Positions 32,649-44,362 of a stretch of DNA of 64,000 nucleotides are shown here, in pieces. Source of the DNA: Mycolicibacterium litorale (GTDB taxonomy: Bacteria > Actinomycetota > Actinomycetes > Mycobacteriales > Mycobacteriaceae); NCBI RefSeq assembly GCF_014218295.1, contig NZ_AP023287.1, positions 3,286,001 to 3,350,000 of the forward strand, read 5' to 3'. Every line of letters starts with the position of its first letter. Position 1 is the first letter of the stretch. The notes below the pieces were generated by a model. It saw only the letters and a program-made list of their open reading frames with translations. It did not search any database and had not been told where the DNA came from. Position numbers and translations under genes: made by a program.

Positions 32649-32698
32649 GCGGCCGCCGCGGTCCTCCCACGGGAGGTCGCGGCGGCCGTTTCGTTTCG
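32649..32698 (+). terminator. Intrinsic terminator of ctaE-qcrCAB
   Basis: Stem GGCCGCCGCG/CGCGGCGGCC continued by CCTCCC/GGGAGG around a 3-base loop, with a small internal loop, followed by TTTCGTTT. It is the strongest hairpin I see in the window. Confidence 0.85.
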
Positions 32699-32725
32699 GC
32701 GCCGTCCCACTCCCCTACCCCACCG

Positions 32726-33110
32726 GTGGCGTTTCTGCCGATGGCTGCCGGCATCGGCTTGGCGGCGGCGGTGGCCAACGCGCGGTTGGTGCCCCGCGTC
32801 GGCCCCCGTCTCCTGATTCCGGTCGGCCTGGTGCTGGCGGCCGGCCGGGATGGCGTGGCTGGGGCAGATCACCATGGAATCCACTTACGCCCACGATGTT
32901 CCCGGACCGATCCCCGTGCTCGGCGTGAGCACCCGCAACAGGTCGGCGGCGCGGTCGGTACCGCCGCTCTGTCCACCATCTTCGCCGCCACGGTCACCCG
33001 GTACGTCGAAGGCGTTCCACATCGCGTGCGGCCTCTTCCTCGTCGGGACGGTCGCGACCACGCTGATCCTGCGCAGCCGTCGCCCGCAGGTGTCGGCACG
33101 TACCGGTTAC
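32726..33110 (+). pseudogene. Decayed MFS (DHA2/EmrB-QacA-type) transporter remnant
   Basis: Three pieces in shifting frames resemble the last third of a 14-helix drug-efflux protein. Piece one (from 32726) reads VAFLPMAAGIGLAAAVANAR. Piece two (from 32850, other frame) reads MAWLGQITMESTYAHDVPGP. Piece three reads QQVGGAVGTAALSTIFAATV in the first frame, followed by AFHIACGLFLVGTVATTLI in the second. At least three frame changes and internal loss make it non-functional, and the first two thirds are missing. It sits between qcrB and the DUF2561 gene. I see nothing I can support as a gene in 33137-33351. Confidence 0.75.
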
Positions 33111-33351
33111 CGGAATCGGTGGGCTCGGAAGCGTAGAGATGTTCGGGCGGCTGCCTTTTGGGGCGTCACCGCCGGTTCGCCTGTCTCGCCGTCGACGCTC
33201 GAGTGCCGTCACGGTCCTGATCATCAGTGACGAGCCGAAGTGGTGGTGTCGGCCGAACGGCGGTCTCTCGAAGGGCCGCATAATCGAGATCTTCTACGAC
33301 GGAATGAAGGCGGGTCCCGCGTGACTCCGCGGACGGCATTGAGCTAGCGCG

Positions 33352-33972
33352 TCAGGCAGCCGGTTGCTCGACGGCGCGCAGCTCGCGCAGATACCACCAC
33401 GGCGCCACCGGCATCGCCAGCGTGATCAGCGCCGTCAATGCGTAGAGCACCCAGGAGATCGTGTCGCTGCCCACCGCCATCAGGTAGGTCGCGGCCCCGA
33501 TGGCGATCATCGCGACGCCCATCGCGATGCCGAGCACCAACGCGCACTGCAGCCACAACCGGTCGATCTCCGGCGTCGGTAACCCCGGATCCAGCCGGCT
33601 CGGCACCTGTTGCACCACCGGAGTGACACGCAGCTTCTCCGTCGCGGGTTCGTCTGTCGCCGCGGCCCTTTCGCGGGGGACGACCACCGGTTCCGGCTCG
33701 GCCTGCGCCGTCTGGCGCGCCCGCAGCAGCAGCGGTACGGCGCCGATGATGACGACGGCCGACACCCCGATGACGGTGTACAGCAACCACGGCGTGTCGC
33801 CGTCGGAGGAAACGGCCGGCCGGCTGCGGCCGAGCTCGGTGAGCGCGACGGTCGCCGCCACCGCGGCGCCGAGTGCGATCAGCCAGACGGCCGCACACAC
33901 GCCGAGCAGGATGCGGTTCAGGTTCTCGGCCGCCGCACCCGTACGGGCGGCGGCCATGTCGCGGTATGCCAT
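33352..33972 (-). CDS. DUF2561-like four-helix membrane protein (Rv2197c-like)
   Basis: 206 residues. Two transmembrane helices in the first 85 residues (around LLGVCAAVWLIALGAAVAAT and YTVIGVSAVVIIGAVPLLL), a cytoplasmic linker, and two more (around 145-190). No catalytic residues stand out. Its ATG at 33972 overlaps the mmpS3 stop by one base (TGATG), so it is translationally coupled to mmpS3. Confidence 0.82.
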   Translation of the reverse strand: MAYRDMAAARTGAAAENLNRILLGVCAAVWLIALGAAVAATVALTELGRSRPAVSSDGDTPWLLYTVIGVSAVVIIGAVPLLLRARQTAQAEPEPVVVPRERAAATDEPATEKLRVTPVVQQVPSRLDPGLPTPEIDRLWLQCALVLGIAMGVAMIAIGAATYLMAVGSDTISWVLYALTALITLAMPVAPWWYLRELRAVEQPAA

Positions 33973-34868
33973 CAGCAGCTGGTCTGGGCGGCGTTACCGG
34001 TGTTCGACGACAACACCGTTCCGTCACTGGTCGTGATCGAACAGTTCAGCCGGCTGACGAGGAACAGGCTCGACGCCTGCACCGAGCCGACCTCGGACTG
34101 CGAGATCGGGGTGACGGTCAGCGACCACGGGATGTACACGTTGCGCTGGGTACGCCGGCGGCCGGACGCATCCACGTAGGTCACGGTGATGATGTCTCCT
34201 GGTGCCTTCGTTCCGGTCACCGAGTAGGTCACCTGCCGCGGTCCCGCCGGCGTGGTGGTGGTCGGCGGTGGGGGCGGCTGGGTCGTCGTCTGCTCCGGCG
34301 GGGGCGGCGGCGCTTCGCTCGTCGGGGGCGGAGGCGGCGGTGGCGGTTCCGTCACCGTCACGGTCTCCGGCGGCGGAGGCGGTGGTGGAGGTTCCGTCGT
34401 CGTCGGCGGGGGCGGAGGCGGCGGCGGTGTCGTCGTGGTGATCTCGTCCTGCACCGGCGGGGGCGGCGTCGTGGTAGTCGTCGCCGGGGTGGCCAGCTGG
34501 TCGGTGTCGGTCCTGGTCACCAGCAGCGCCACCGACACGACCAGCGAGATCGCGGCGATGATCGCGGTCACCCCGACAACCCACGGCCAGCGCGGGGGGC
34601 CCTGCTCCTCGACCAGGTCGGCCGGCTCGTAGCTGTCGTAGTCGTACAGCGCCGGGTCCGCCGGCACGTATGGTCCGCTGCTGAACTGTTCGGATTCCGG
34701 GGCGGAGTACGCCTGGGAGTAGAACTCCGTCTCACCCGTGGCGGGGGCCGGTTCCTCGACGGCGCCGACCTGTTCGGTCGCGTCGTCGGGTGCCGAGTGC
34801 CTGCCGCCCTCCCGCTCGGGTTCTTCCGGTCCCGGCGAGTCCGGCCCTGGGGGATTCGGCCCGCTCAT
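33972..34868 (-). CDS. mmpS3: MmpS3 membrane protein
   Basis: 298 residues. An acidic/Pro-rich cytoplasmic N-terminus, one transmembrane helix (about 92-114, [20 protein letters not shown]), a long extracytoplasmic Thr/Pro linker (about 125-210) made of runs of 5-8 prolines separated by Thr/Glu, and a C-terminal MmpS-type beta domain (about 212-298; [20 protein letters not shown]). Unlike other mmpS genes, mmpS3 is not paired with an mmpL; none is nearby here. It precedes the DUF2561 gene in a coupled pair. Confidence 0.9.
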   Translation of the reverse strand: MSGPNPPGPDSPGPEEPEREGGRHSAPDDATEQVGAVEEPAPATGETEFYSQAYSAPESEQFSSGPYVPADPALYDYDSYEPADLVEEQGPPRWPWVVGVTAIIAAISLVVSVALLVTRTDTDQLATPATTTTTPPPPVQDEITTTTPPPPPPPPTTTEPPPPPPPPETVTVTEPPPPPPPPTSEAPPPPPEQTTTQPPPPPTTTTPAGPRQVTYSVTGTKAPGDIITVTYVDASGRRRTQRNVYIPWSLTVTPISQSEVGSVQASSLFLVSRLNCSITTSDGTVLSSNTGNAAQTSC

Positions 34869-35036
34869 CTACGCCTATCCTTCTCGACTGCGTCACCGGC
34901 GCGGGCATGCCGCCGCAAACGGCTCACCGCGCCCCGGCAACACTACCCAACGACGGGAGACCGGCGACCGTCACAGCGCGGTTCGCCGGTCAAGTGTTGC
35001 CCGATTCGTGATCTTCCCGCCCGTGACGGCCGTGGG

Positions 35037-35456
35037 TCAGTGCTTCTCGGGACCCCAGTAGTACTCGAACACCAGTCCGCCGGCCGACGCCAGGACGAAC
35101 ACGATGCCCGCCACGATCAGCCACGGCAACCACAGTGCGGCGCCCACCGCGGCGGTGGAGAAGGACAGCGCGATCATGATCGGCCACCAGCTGTGCGGCG
35201 CGAAGAAACCGAGTTCGCCGGCGCCGTCGCTGATCTCGGCGTCCTCGTAGTCCTCGGGCCGGGTGTCGAGGCGACGGGCGACGAAGCGGAAGAACGTGCC
35301 GGTGATGAGCGTCAGGCCGGTGGTCAGCACGAGCGCGGTGGTGCCCGCCCACTCGACGCCGCCGCCGCCGAACATCGCGGTCAGCGTGGCGTACACCACG
35401 GCCGACAGGGCGAAGAACGCCGTCAGGAACTCGAACAACCTGGCTTCGATGTGCAT
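35037..35456 (-). CDS. ctaF: Cytochrome c oxidase subunit IV (CtaF)
   Basis: 139-residue actinobacterial subunit IV with four transmembrane helices; it starts [20 protein letters not shown] and ends EYYWGPEKH. It belongs to the aa3 oxidase of the supercomplex. It starts nine bases after the ctaC stop, so the two are one operon; ctaD is elsewhere. Confidence 0.94.
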   Translation of the reverse strand: MHIEARLFEFLTAFFALSAVVYATLTAMFGGGGVEWAGTTALVLTTGLTLITGTFFRFVARRLDTRPEDYEDAEISDGAGELGFFAPHSWWPIMIALSFSTAAVGAALWLPWLIVAGIVFVLASAGGLVFEYYWGPEKH

Positions 35457-35465
35457 CGCGAAGTC

Positions 35466-36524
35466 CTACCTGCTCGCTTGCGGGGCCATCTCACCGCGCC
35501 GCGTGTCGAACGGCTTGGTGGTGACGGCGGTGGGTGACTGGTTGATGGCGATCAGCGCTTCGGCGTTCGTCTTGCCCGCCTGACGCTGGCTCAGGTACGC
35601 CTTGAAGTCGTTCGGCGGAACGACGCGGACCTCGAAGTTCATCATCGCGTGGTAGGTGCCGCACAGCTCCGCGCAGCGGCCGACGAACGCACCGGTCTGC
35701 GTGATCTCGCTGATCTGGAAGATGTTGTCGGAGTTGTTCTGCTCGGGGTTCGGGTACACGTCCCGCTTGAACAGGAACTCCGGCACCCAGAAGGCGTGCG
35801 CGACGTCGGCCGAGGCGAGCCGGAACTCGATGCGCTTCTCCGAGGGCAGCACCAGGATCGGGATCTCGTTGCTGGTGCCGAGCGTCTCGATGTCGTCGAA
35901 CGCCAGGTAGCTGCGGTCCTCGGGGTTCTGTCCGGCGATCGCGCCGTGCTCGGTGTGCGACGCACCTTCCTCACCGACCGCACCGGCACCCTCTTCGGCC
36001 GGGCTGGACATGACGGCGGCGTTGCGCTCCTCGTCCACCCCGTCGTAGGTCATGGTGCCGTCGGCGAAGTTGACCTTGTTGTAGCCGAACTTCCAGTTCC
36101 ACTGGAAGGCGGTCACGTCGATGACGACCTCGGGGTTGTCCTCCTTGGCCAGCATCTGCTCCTGGACCACGACGGTGAAGTAGAACAGCACCGAGATGAT
36201 CAGGAAGGGGATGACCGTGAGGACCAGCTCCAGCGGCATGTTGTAGCCGAACTGGCGCGGCAATTCGGTGTCGGAGGCCTTCTTCCGGTGGAAGGCGCTC
36301 GTCCAGAAGATCAGCACATAGACGATGCCGCCGACGGCCAGCGCGGCGATCATGGAACCGATCCACAGTTCCCGGTTGAGATGCGCCTCGGGCGTGATGC
36401 CCTTCGGCCAACCCAGACCGAGCACGTCTGACCAGCTGCAGCCACTGAGCACCAGTGCGGTGGCACCCAGAACCACCACCAGTGCGGCTTTTCGTGCCAC
36501 CGCCTTCAGCCCGCGAGGGGTCAC
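35466..36524 (-). CDS. ctaC: Cytochrome c oxidase subunit II (CtaC)
   Basis: 352 residues. A lipoprotein signal ends in LSGC (Cys about 28), then two transmembrane helices and a periplasmic cupredoxin domain. The CuA site is intact in [14 protein letters not shown], with the upstream His in [13 protein letters not shown]. The insertion rich in Glu, Gly and His between strands (about 165-205) is characteristic of the actinobacterial form. Divergent from asnB. Confidence 0.96.
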   Translation of the reverse strand: MTPRGLKAVARKAALVVVLGATALVLSGCSWSDVLGLGWPKGITPEAHLNRELWIGSMIAALAVGGIVYVLIFWTSAFHRKKASDTELPRQFGYNMPLELVLTVIPFLIISVLFYFTVVVQEQMLAKEDNPEVVIDVTAFQWNWKFGYNKVNFADGTMTYDGVDEERNAAVMSSPAEEGAGAVGEEGASHTEHGAIAGQNPEDRSYLAFDDIETLGTSNEIPILVLPSEKRIEFRLASADVAHAFWVPEFLFKRDVYPNPEQNNSDNIFQISEITQTGAFVGRCAELCGTYHAMMNFEVRVVPPNDFKAYLSQRQAGKTNAEALIAINQSPTAVTTKPFDTRRGEMAPQASR

Positions 36525-36553
36525 GTTGGCGCCTCCTAGAAGTCCGCTAAGCC

Positions 36554-36598
36554 GACCGCTGTGCGGTCAATGCCACCGTTGAATACTACGCAGCGTAG
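36554..36598 (-). promoter_or_regulatory. ctaC promoter and palindromes
   Basis: Two perfect palindromes lie in the ctaC-asnB gap: GACCGC-TGT-GCGGTC (36554-36568) and CTACG-CAG-CGTAG (36586-36598). A minus-strand TAGTAT (36588-36583) overlaps the second one and is a good -10 for ctaC, with a leader of about 50 nt that contains the first palindrome. So one palindrome could be an operator and the other a leader hairpin. Confidence 0.5.
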
Positions 36599-36670
36599 AC
36601 CACGCCGGGGTGGGGCTCTCGACACACCCGACCTTTGTGTGCCGTCGTGCCCGATCGCCGCCGCGTTGGG

Positions 36671-36676
36671 CATACT
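36671..36676 (+). promoter_or_regulatory. asnB -10 element, leaderless
   Basis: CATACT, seven bases before GTG 36684. The spacing is that of leaderless mycobacterial genes, and an N-terminal Cys after the initiator confirms this start. Confidence 0.5.
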
Positions 36677-36683
36677 TGGCGCC

Positions 36684-39604
<2,921 letters not shown>

Positions 39605-39689
39605 TCACCCTTCGTTTTCGTTAACTCGACTACACGACTCGACTACCCGACTTTAGCGGCCGGTCCCGGCACCCCGTCGTCCCCGGGCG

Positions 39690-39712
39690 GCGCACCGATG
39701 GTGCGCTAACCT
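39690..39712 (+). promoter_or_regulatory. Palindrome plus -10 upstream of the Rv2203-like gene
   Basis: GCGCACC-GAT-GGTGCGC is a perfect 7-bp inverted repeat at 39690-39706, followed immediately by TAACCT (39707-39712), a TANNNT -10. The palindrome therefore lies in the promoter spacer, a classic repressor position. The same gap holds a 9-bp direct repeat TCGACTACa/c near 39630-39652. Confidence 0.5.
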
Positions 39713-39784
39713 GCGTACAAGTGCCCGCGGGGTCACTGTAGACAGGTGATCTGACCTCACAATTCCTTTGGAGCGACATTCTTG

Positions 39785-40423
39785 ATGGCTGGTCCGTACC
39801 CCTATCCGGAGTCCTATCCCCAGCAACCGCTTCCGCCGCAGCAAGGTGCACCGCAACCTTATCCGGGTCAGGTGCCTGCGGCATATCCGGGCATGTTGCC
39901 GCCGCCGGTGCAGTATCCGAAGCGGGGCCGCAAACGGCTGGCGTGGGCGCTGGTGGCGGCGGTCGTGGTGGCGGCGGTCGTGGCCGCGGTGGTCTTCGCG
40001 ACGCGCGACAGCGGCGAGCCGCAGACCGCGGGACCGCTCACCGATGCGACGGCCCGTACCGCCATCCAGGGATATCTCGACGCGCTCGCCAACGGCAACG
40101 ACGAACAGATCGCCCGGCATGCGCTGTGCGGCCTGTTCGACGCGGTGAAGGACAAGAAATCTGATCTCGCGCTGGCGGGTCTGGCCGGCGATGCGTTCCG
40201 CAAGCAGTTCAGTCGTGCGGAGGTGACGTCGGTCGACACGATCGTGCCGTGGTCGGCCAACCAGGCTCAGGTGCTGTTCACGATGCGGGTGGCGCCCGCC
40301 CGCGGGTCAGCCCGCGGGCAGCAACCCCCCAACGAGGAGGAGCAGGCGGTCGCCCAGCTGCTCATCCGGGACAACGAGGTGCTGGTCTGCTCGTACCTGC
40401 TGCGCACCGGCAGCCAGTACTAG
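39785..40423 (+). CDS. Membrane protein with Pro/Tyr-rich N-terminus (Rv2203-like)
   Basis: 212 residues. A cytoplasmic N-terminus of YP and PQQ repeats (about 1-45), a basic patch KRGRKRLAW, one transmembrane helix (about 50-72, valine/alanine-rich), and an extracytoplasmic domain of about 130 residues resembling the NTF2/DUF4878-like fold (YLDALANGNDEQIARHALCG). ATG 39785 is chosen over TTG 39782. Function unknown. It converges tail to tail on the Fe-S carrier gene, four bases away. Confidence 0.85.
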   Translation: MAGPYPYPESYPQQPLPPQQGAPQPYPGQVPAAYPGMLPPPVQYPKRGRKRLAWALVAAVVVAAVVAAVVFATRDSGEPQTAGPLTDATARTAIQGYLDALANGNDEQIARHALCGLFDAVKDKKSDLALAGLAGDAFRKQFSRAEVTSVDTIVPWSANQAQVLFTMRVAPARGSARGQQPPNEEEQAVAQLLIRDNEVLVCSYLLRTGSQY

Positions 40424-40427
40424 CCGA

Positions 40428-40790
40428 TCAGTTGAAGGAGTCGCCGCAGGCGCAGGAGCCGGTGGCGTTCGGGTTGTCGATGGTGAAGCCCTGCTTCTCG
40501 ATGGTGTCGACGAAGTCGATCGTGGCGCCCTGCACGTAGGGGGCGCTCATCCGGTCGACGGTCAGCGTGACGCCGCCGAACTCCCCGGTCAGGTCGCCGT
40601 CGAGGGTCCGGTCGTCGAAGAACAGGTTGTAGCGCAGGCCGGCGCATCCACCCGGCTGCACGGCGATGCGCAGCGCCAGGTCGTCACGACCCTCCTGGTC
40701 GAGCAGGGCCTTCGCCTTGGCGGCCGCGGCGTCGGTGAGCAGCACACCGTGGGTTGCGGTGGCGGTCGCCGACTCGTCCTGAACAGTCAT
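40428..40790 (-). CDS. A-type iron-sulfur carrier (IscA/ErpA/HesB family)
   Basis: 120 residues. The three cluster-ligand cysteines are present: QPGGCAGLRYNLFFDD and, at the C-terminus, GSCACGDSFN (CxC). It delivers Fe-S clusters to target enzymes. The start ATG 40790 (MTVQDESATA) fits the family length; the frame opens 23 codons earlier without support. Its presence in a window with LipA and the Rieske protein is natural, though they are not in one operon. Confidence 0.92.
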   Translation of the reverse strand: MTVQDESATATATHGVLLTDAAAAKAKALLDQEGRDDLALRIAVQPGGCAGLRYNLFFDDRTLDGDLTGEFGGVTLTVDRMSAPYVQGATIDFVDTIEKQGFTIDNPNATGSCACGDSFN

Positions 40791-40933
40791 TGCTCTCCCT
40801 TTGCATCCCTGCTGTGGTTTTGTGGGGGAACCGCACGACGACATCCGTGGGCAGTCCACTACCTCAACGGTACCTTGCTTTCGCCCTATTCCCCTTGTGA
40901 CTCCCGCCCGCCCGGGGCGGCCCGAACGGCAAG

Positions 40934-40939
40934 TAATCT
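40934..40939 (+). promoter_or_regulatory. -10 element of the DUF3043 gene, leaderless
   Basis: TAATCT, seven bases before GTG 40947. Confidence 0.6.
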
Positions 40940-40946
40940 GGCGGGT

Positions 40947-41624
40947 GTGAAACTGCTGGGCCGGAAAAACGAGGACGAGCGACCCGAGGACGCCGCGGTG
41001 ACCGCGTCACCGGCCACTTCCGCGACAGAATCCGAGACCAGGGAGCGCAGGACCGCCCCCAAGGGCAGGCCCACCCCGAAACGGGACGCCGCCAAACGTC
41101 GCGGCCCGGTGGCACCCGCCCCGCTGACCGCCGCCGAGGCGCGCAAACGCCGCAAGGAGCTGCGCGGACCCAAACTCAGCAAGGAAGAGCGCAAGGCCGA
41201 GAAGCTGGAACGCCGCGCCGCGATGGCCGAGCGCCGCGAGAAGATGATGGCCGGGGACGACGCCTACCTGCTGCCGCGCGACAAGGGGCCGGTGCGGCGT
41301 TACGTGCGCGACCTGGTCGATTCCCGGCGCAATGTGCTCGGCCTGTTCATGCCGGCCGCGCTGGCGCTGATCTTCATCATGCTCGCGGTGCCGTCGGTCG
41401 AGGTGCAGCGGCTGCTGTCACCGGCGATGCTCGTCCTGGTGTTGATCATGATCGTCGACGGCTTCATCGTGGGCCGCAAGGTCAACCGCCGCGTCGACGA
41501 GAAGTTCCCGAACAACACCGAATCGGGTTGGAAGCTCGGCTTCTACGCGGCCAGCCGGGCGTCGCAGATGCGCCGGATGCGGGCACCGCGACCGCAGGTC
41601 GAGCGCGGCGCCAAAGTCGCCTGA
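40947..41624 (+). CDS. DUF3043 membrane protein (Rv2206-like)
   Basis: 225 residues. A long, highly charged cytoplasmic N-terminus rich in Lys, Arg and Glu (about 1-115, with KGRPTPKR and GPKLSKEERKAEKLERR), the conserved YLLPRDKGPVRRYVRDLVDS, two transmembrane helices (about 130-170), and a basic C-terminal tail. The basic, coiled N-terminus suggests nucleic-acid or membrane surface contact; no function is known to me. Leaderless start at GTG 40947. Confidence 0.86.
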   Translation: MKLLGRKNEDERPEDAAVTASPATSATESETRERRTAPKGRPTPKRDAAKRRGPVAPAPLTAAEARKRRKELRGPKLSKEERKAEKLERRAAMAERREKMMAGDDAYLLPRDKGPVRRYVRDLVDSRRNVLGLFMPAALALIFIMLAVPSVEVQRLLSPAMLVLVLIMIVDGFIVGRKVNRRVDEKFPNNTESGWKLGFYAASRASQMRRMRAPRPQVERGAKVA

Positions 41625-41638
41625 GGCGACCGCAGGCG

Positions 41639-42169
41639 GTGCGCACCCTCGTCCTCGGCGGGATCCGTTCGGGTAAATCGCAGTGGGCGGAAACCGAGAT
41701 CGCCGCGACCGCGCCGGGCGGTCCGGTCCGGTATGTGGCCACCGGCGCGGCGCCCGGTGCCGACGATGAGTGGGCCCGCCGGGTCGCCGCACACCGTCAG
41801 CGCAGGCCGGAGGACTGGCTGACCACCGAGACCGTCGACGTGGCCGCTGCCCTGCGCGACGATCCCGCCACAGCGACGCTGGTCGACGACGTCGGTGGCT
41901 GGCTGACCGCGGCGATGGACCGATGCGGAGCGTGGACGGGGGGCTCGGTGTCCGATGCGGCCGACGCGCTCGTGACGGCGGTGGAGGCGTTCACCGCTCC
42001 CCTGGCCCTGGTCAGTCCGGAGGTCGGGTTGACCGTGGTGCCTGCGACCGCAGCAGGGCGCCGATTCGCCGACGAGCTCGGCGCACTCAACCAGCGGCTG
42101 GCGGCGACATGCGAGCGCGTCGTGCTGATCGTCGCCGGCCAGCCCCTCACCGTGAAGGAGCCGTCGTGA
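41639..42169 (+). CDS. cobU: Adenosylcobinamide kinase / guanylyltransferase CobU
   Basis: 176 residues. N-terminal P-loop in [16 protein letters not shown] and the family RYVATG and [10 protein letters not shown] stretches, where the His is the guanylylation site. It converts adenosylcobinamide to its GDP derivative, the substrate of CobS. GTG 41639 lies 14 bp after the DUF3043 gene; the stop overlaps cobT (GTGA). In M. tuberculosis I recall cobU as located elsewhere, so its presence here completes a cobU-cobT-cobS operon. Confidence 0.9.
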   Translation: MRTLVLGGIRSGKSQWAETEIAATAPGGPVRYVATGAAPGADDEWARRVAAHRQRRPEDWLTTETVDVAAALRDDPATATLVDDVGGWLTAAMDRCGAWTGGSVSDAADALVTAVEAFTAPLALVSPEVGLTVVPATAAGRRFADELGALNQRLAATCERVVLIVAGQPLTVKEPS

Positions 42170-43203
42170 ACTTCGCCGATGTGGTGCCACCGGACGCGGG
42201 CGCCGCGGCCGAGGCGCGGGCCCGCCAGGGCCGGCTCACCAAACCGGCGGGATCGCTCGGCCGGCTCGAGGAGCTGTCGGTGTGGGTGTCGTCCTGTCAG
42301 GGCGTGTGCCCGCCGCGTCAGTTCACCCGCCCGCGGGTGGTGGTCTTCGCCGGTGACCACGGCGTCGCCGCGGCCGGGGTGTCGGCGTACCCGCCGGAGG
42401 TCACCGCGCAGATGGTCGCCAACATCGCCACCGGCGGCGCGGCGATCAACGCGCTGGCCGAGACGGCGGGCGCAAGCGTGCGCATCGTCGACGTGGCGGT
42501 GAACTGCGACGAACCGCTGACCCCGGCGATCGGCGCGGTGAAGGTGCGCCGCGGCAGCGGCAACATCGCGCTCGAGGACGCACTGAGCGACGACGAGACG
42601 CAGGCCGCACTCGACGCGGGCCGCCGGCTCGCCGACGAAGAGGTCGACTCGGGCGCCGACCTGCTGATCGCCGGCGACATGGGTATCGGAAACACCACGG
42701 CCGCAACGGCTTTGATTGCGATCCTGACCAATTCCGAACCCGTCGTGGTGGTCGGCCGCGGTACCGGTATCGACGACGCGGGCTGGGGTCGCAAGACGGC
42801 GGCGGTCCGCGACGCCATGCACCGGGCGCGCACGGTGGCGGCCGATCCCGCTGCGCTGCTACGGATCTGCGGTGGGGCGGATCTCGCCGCGATGGCCGGG
42901 TTCTGCGCGCAGGCCGCGGTGCGCCGCACTCCGGTGTTGCTCGACGGTCTGGTGGTGACCGCGGCCGCGTTGGTGGCCGACCGACTGGCCCCGGGCGCGC
43001 GGCAGTGGTGGCAGGCCGGGCACCGCTCCCCCGAGCCCGGGCACACGCTCGCCCTCGACAGCCTCGGCCTGACACCGATCCTCGACCTGGGAATGCGGCT
43101 CGGCGAGGGCACCGGCGCGGCGGTCGCCCTGCCGGTGGTGCGCGCCGCGGTCGCCGCACTGGCCGGGATGGCCACCTTCGACGAGGCCGGCGTCTCGTCG
43201 TGA
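42166..43203 (+). CDS. cobT: Nicotinate-nucleotide-dimethylbenzimidazole phosphoribosyltransferase CobT
   Basis: 345 residues; makes alpha-ribazole phosphate for the lower ligand of cobalamin. Conserved [34 protein letters not shown] and the catalytic-Glu motif [14 protein letters not shown] are present. It begins with GTG 42166 overlapping cobU and ends overlapping cobS (GTGA both times), so the three are translationally coupled. Confidence 0.95.
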   Translation: MNFADVVPPDAGAAAEARARQGRLTKPAGSLGRLEELSVWVSSCQGVCPPRQFTRPRVVVFAGDHGVAAAGVSAYPPEVTAQMVANIATGGAAINALAETAGASVRIVDVAVNCDEPLTPAIGAVKVRRGSGNIALEDALSDDETQAALDAGRRLADEEVDSGADLLIAGDMGIGNTTAATALIAILTNSEPVVVVGRGTGIDDAGWGRKTAAVRDAMHRARTVAADPAALLRICGGADLAAMAGFCAQAAVRRTPVLLDGLVVTAAALVADRLAPGARQWWQAGHRSPEPGHTLALDSLGLTPILDLGMRLGEGTGAAVALPVVRAAVAALAGMATFDEAGVSS

Positions 43204-43946
43204 TCCGTTCGCTGGCAGGGGCATTCGCGTTCGGGACGGTGCTGCCGGTGCCCGCAGCGCGGACCGCAACGCTGGGTCGCGGCGTGCTTACCGCCCTGCC
43301 TGCGGTCGGACTCGCGCTCGGGGCGCTCGCCGCCGCGGTGCTGTGGGCCGGATCGTGGGCGTTCGGACCGCACAGCGTGCTGGCGGGCCTGCTGGCGGTG
43401 GCCGTGCTGCTGCTGACGACCCGCGGTATGCACATCGACGGGTTGTCCGACACCGTCGACGGCCTGGGGTGTTATGGCCCGCCGGAGCGCGCACTGCGGG
43501 TGATGCGCGACGGGTCGGCGGGTCCGTTCGGAGTGGCCGCGGTGGTGGTCGCGGTTGGTGTCCAGGCGTCGGCGTTCGCGCTGATGGCCGACGGGTGGGC
43601 GGGCGCCGCCGGGACCGTCACGGCAGTGGCGGCGGGCCGGGTCGCCGCGCTGGTGGCGTGCCGGCGCGGGATCCCGGCCGCCGACGGCAGCGCACTCGGC
43701 GGTAGCGTGGCCAGCAGCCAACCGGTCTGGGTGATCGCGGTGTGGACCGTCGCTGTTGCCGCGCCGGCAGCCGTGGCCACCGAACGGATCTGGCAGGGCC
43801 CGCTGGTGGTGCTGGCGGCGGTGGGTGCGGTCGCGCTGCTGGTGCGGCACTGTGTGCGCCGCTTCGGCGGGATCACCGGGGACGTTCTGGGCGCCGCGAT
43901 CGAGGTGACGACGACGCTGGTGGCGGTCGGTCTGGTGATCAGATAG
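43200..43946 (+). CDS. cobS: Adenosylcobinamide-GDP ribazoletransferase (cobalamin synthase) CobS
   Basis: 248-residue integral membrane enzyme with about seven helices. The metal-binding acidic motif is [18 protein letters not shown], followed by [11 protein letters not shown]. It joins adenosylcobinamide-GDP and alpha-ribazole phosphate in the last steps of B12 assembly. It is the last conserved gene before the accessory island that starts at about 43947. Confidence 0.94.
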   Translation: MIRSLAGAFAFGTVLPVPAARTATLGRGVLTALPAVGLALGALAAAVLWAGSWAFGPHSVLAGLLAVAVLLLTTRGMHIDGLSDTVDGLGCYGPPERALRVMRDGSAGPFGVAAVVVAVGVQASAFALMADGWAGAAGTVTAVAAGRVAALVACRRGIPAADGSALGGSVASSQPVWVIAVWTVAVAAPAAVATERIWQGPLVVLAAVGAVALLVRHCVRRFGGITGDVLGAAIEVTTTLVAVGLVIR

Positions 43947-44095
43947 CGGCGAGTGTGCCGCCACGGCGTCCACTTCCCGTGATGCGAACGTGCGCACTGC
44001 GAGCGTCGACCATCGCCCAGGATCTTCACAATGGTCGCACCGCCGCAGGACCTGTGCTGCCGTACTCGATGCGAAGTCGAGAGGCAGTCGCGCGG
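43947..44095. other. Intergenic junction between cobS and the accessory island
   Basis: 149 bp without a gene. GGCGAGTGTGCCGCC follows the cobS stop at once and shares the GCGAGTGTG word with the ilvE terminator at the other end of the island (51312-51346). I see no tRNA or attachment-like repeat. Confidence 0.4.
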
Positions 44096-44362
44096 CTACG
44101 CGGGCGACATCTTCAGCGTTTTTGATTTTGCGTCAGCCACCGCACCCAAGACGGCTTTGAACAGGTCCCTAGGATCCGATACGACGGCCTGCGCCCCCCG
44201 CCGTTCGCATTCTGCTATGAAGTCTTCTGACTTAGGGGTCGAGTAAATGAAAATTGGAACATCAGAATTGAACTCACGCACGGCATCGATGAGAACCAAG
44301 CCCTCGTGCTCGCCTTCGGCACGCCCCATATCGGAGATGATTGCTACGAATTTGTGCCTGTG
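44096..44362 (-). pseudogene. 3' fragment of an interrupted receiver-domain gene
   Basis: The C-terminal part of the gene whose 5' part is at 45740-46389. It encodes KFVAIISDMGRAEGEHEG, where the Asp of ISDM is the equivalent of the receiver phosphoacceptor, then VPIFIYSTPKSEDF with the conserved Ser/Thr, and a final helix ending KTLKMSPA before TAG at 44096. It lacks its own start because the IS256-family element lies directly upstream. Bases 44355-44362 are the duplicated target. Confidence 0.85.
44355..44362. repeat. Left target-site duplication of the IS256-family element
   Basis: TGCCTGTG, identical to 45740-45747. Eight bases is the usual duplication length for the IS256 family. Confidence 0.9.

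Noticed and set aside
33139..33324. 61-codon frame downstream of the decayed transporter
   Set aside because: No ribosome site or family resemblance, and it follows a pseudogene; I cannot support it as a gene.
41600..41640. Cobalamin riboswitch before cobU
   Set aside because: Only 14 bp separate cobU from the upstream gene, leaving no room for the aptamer, and the B12-box is not seen.
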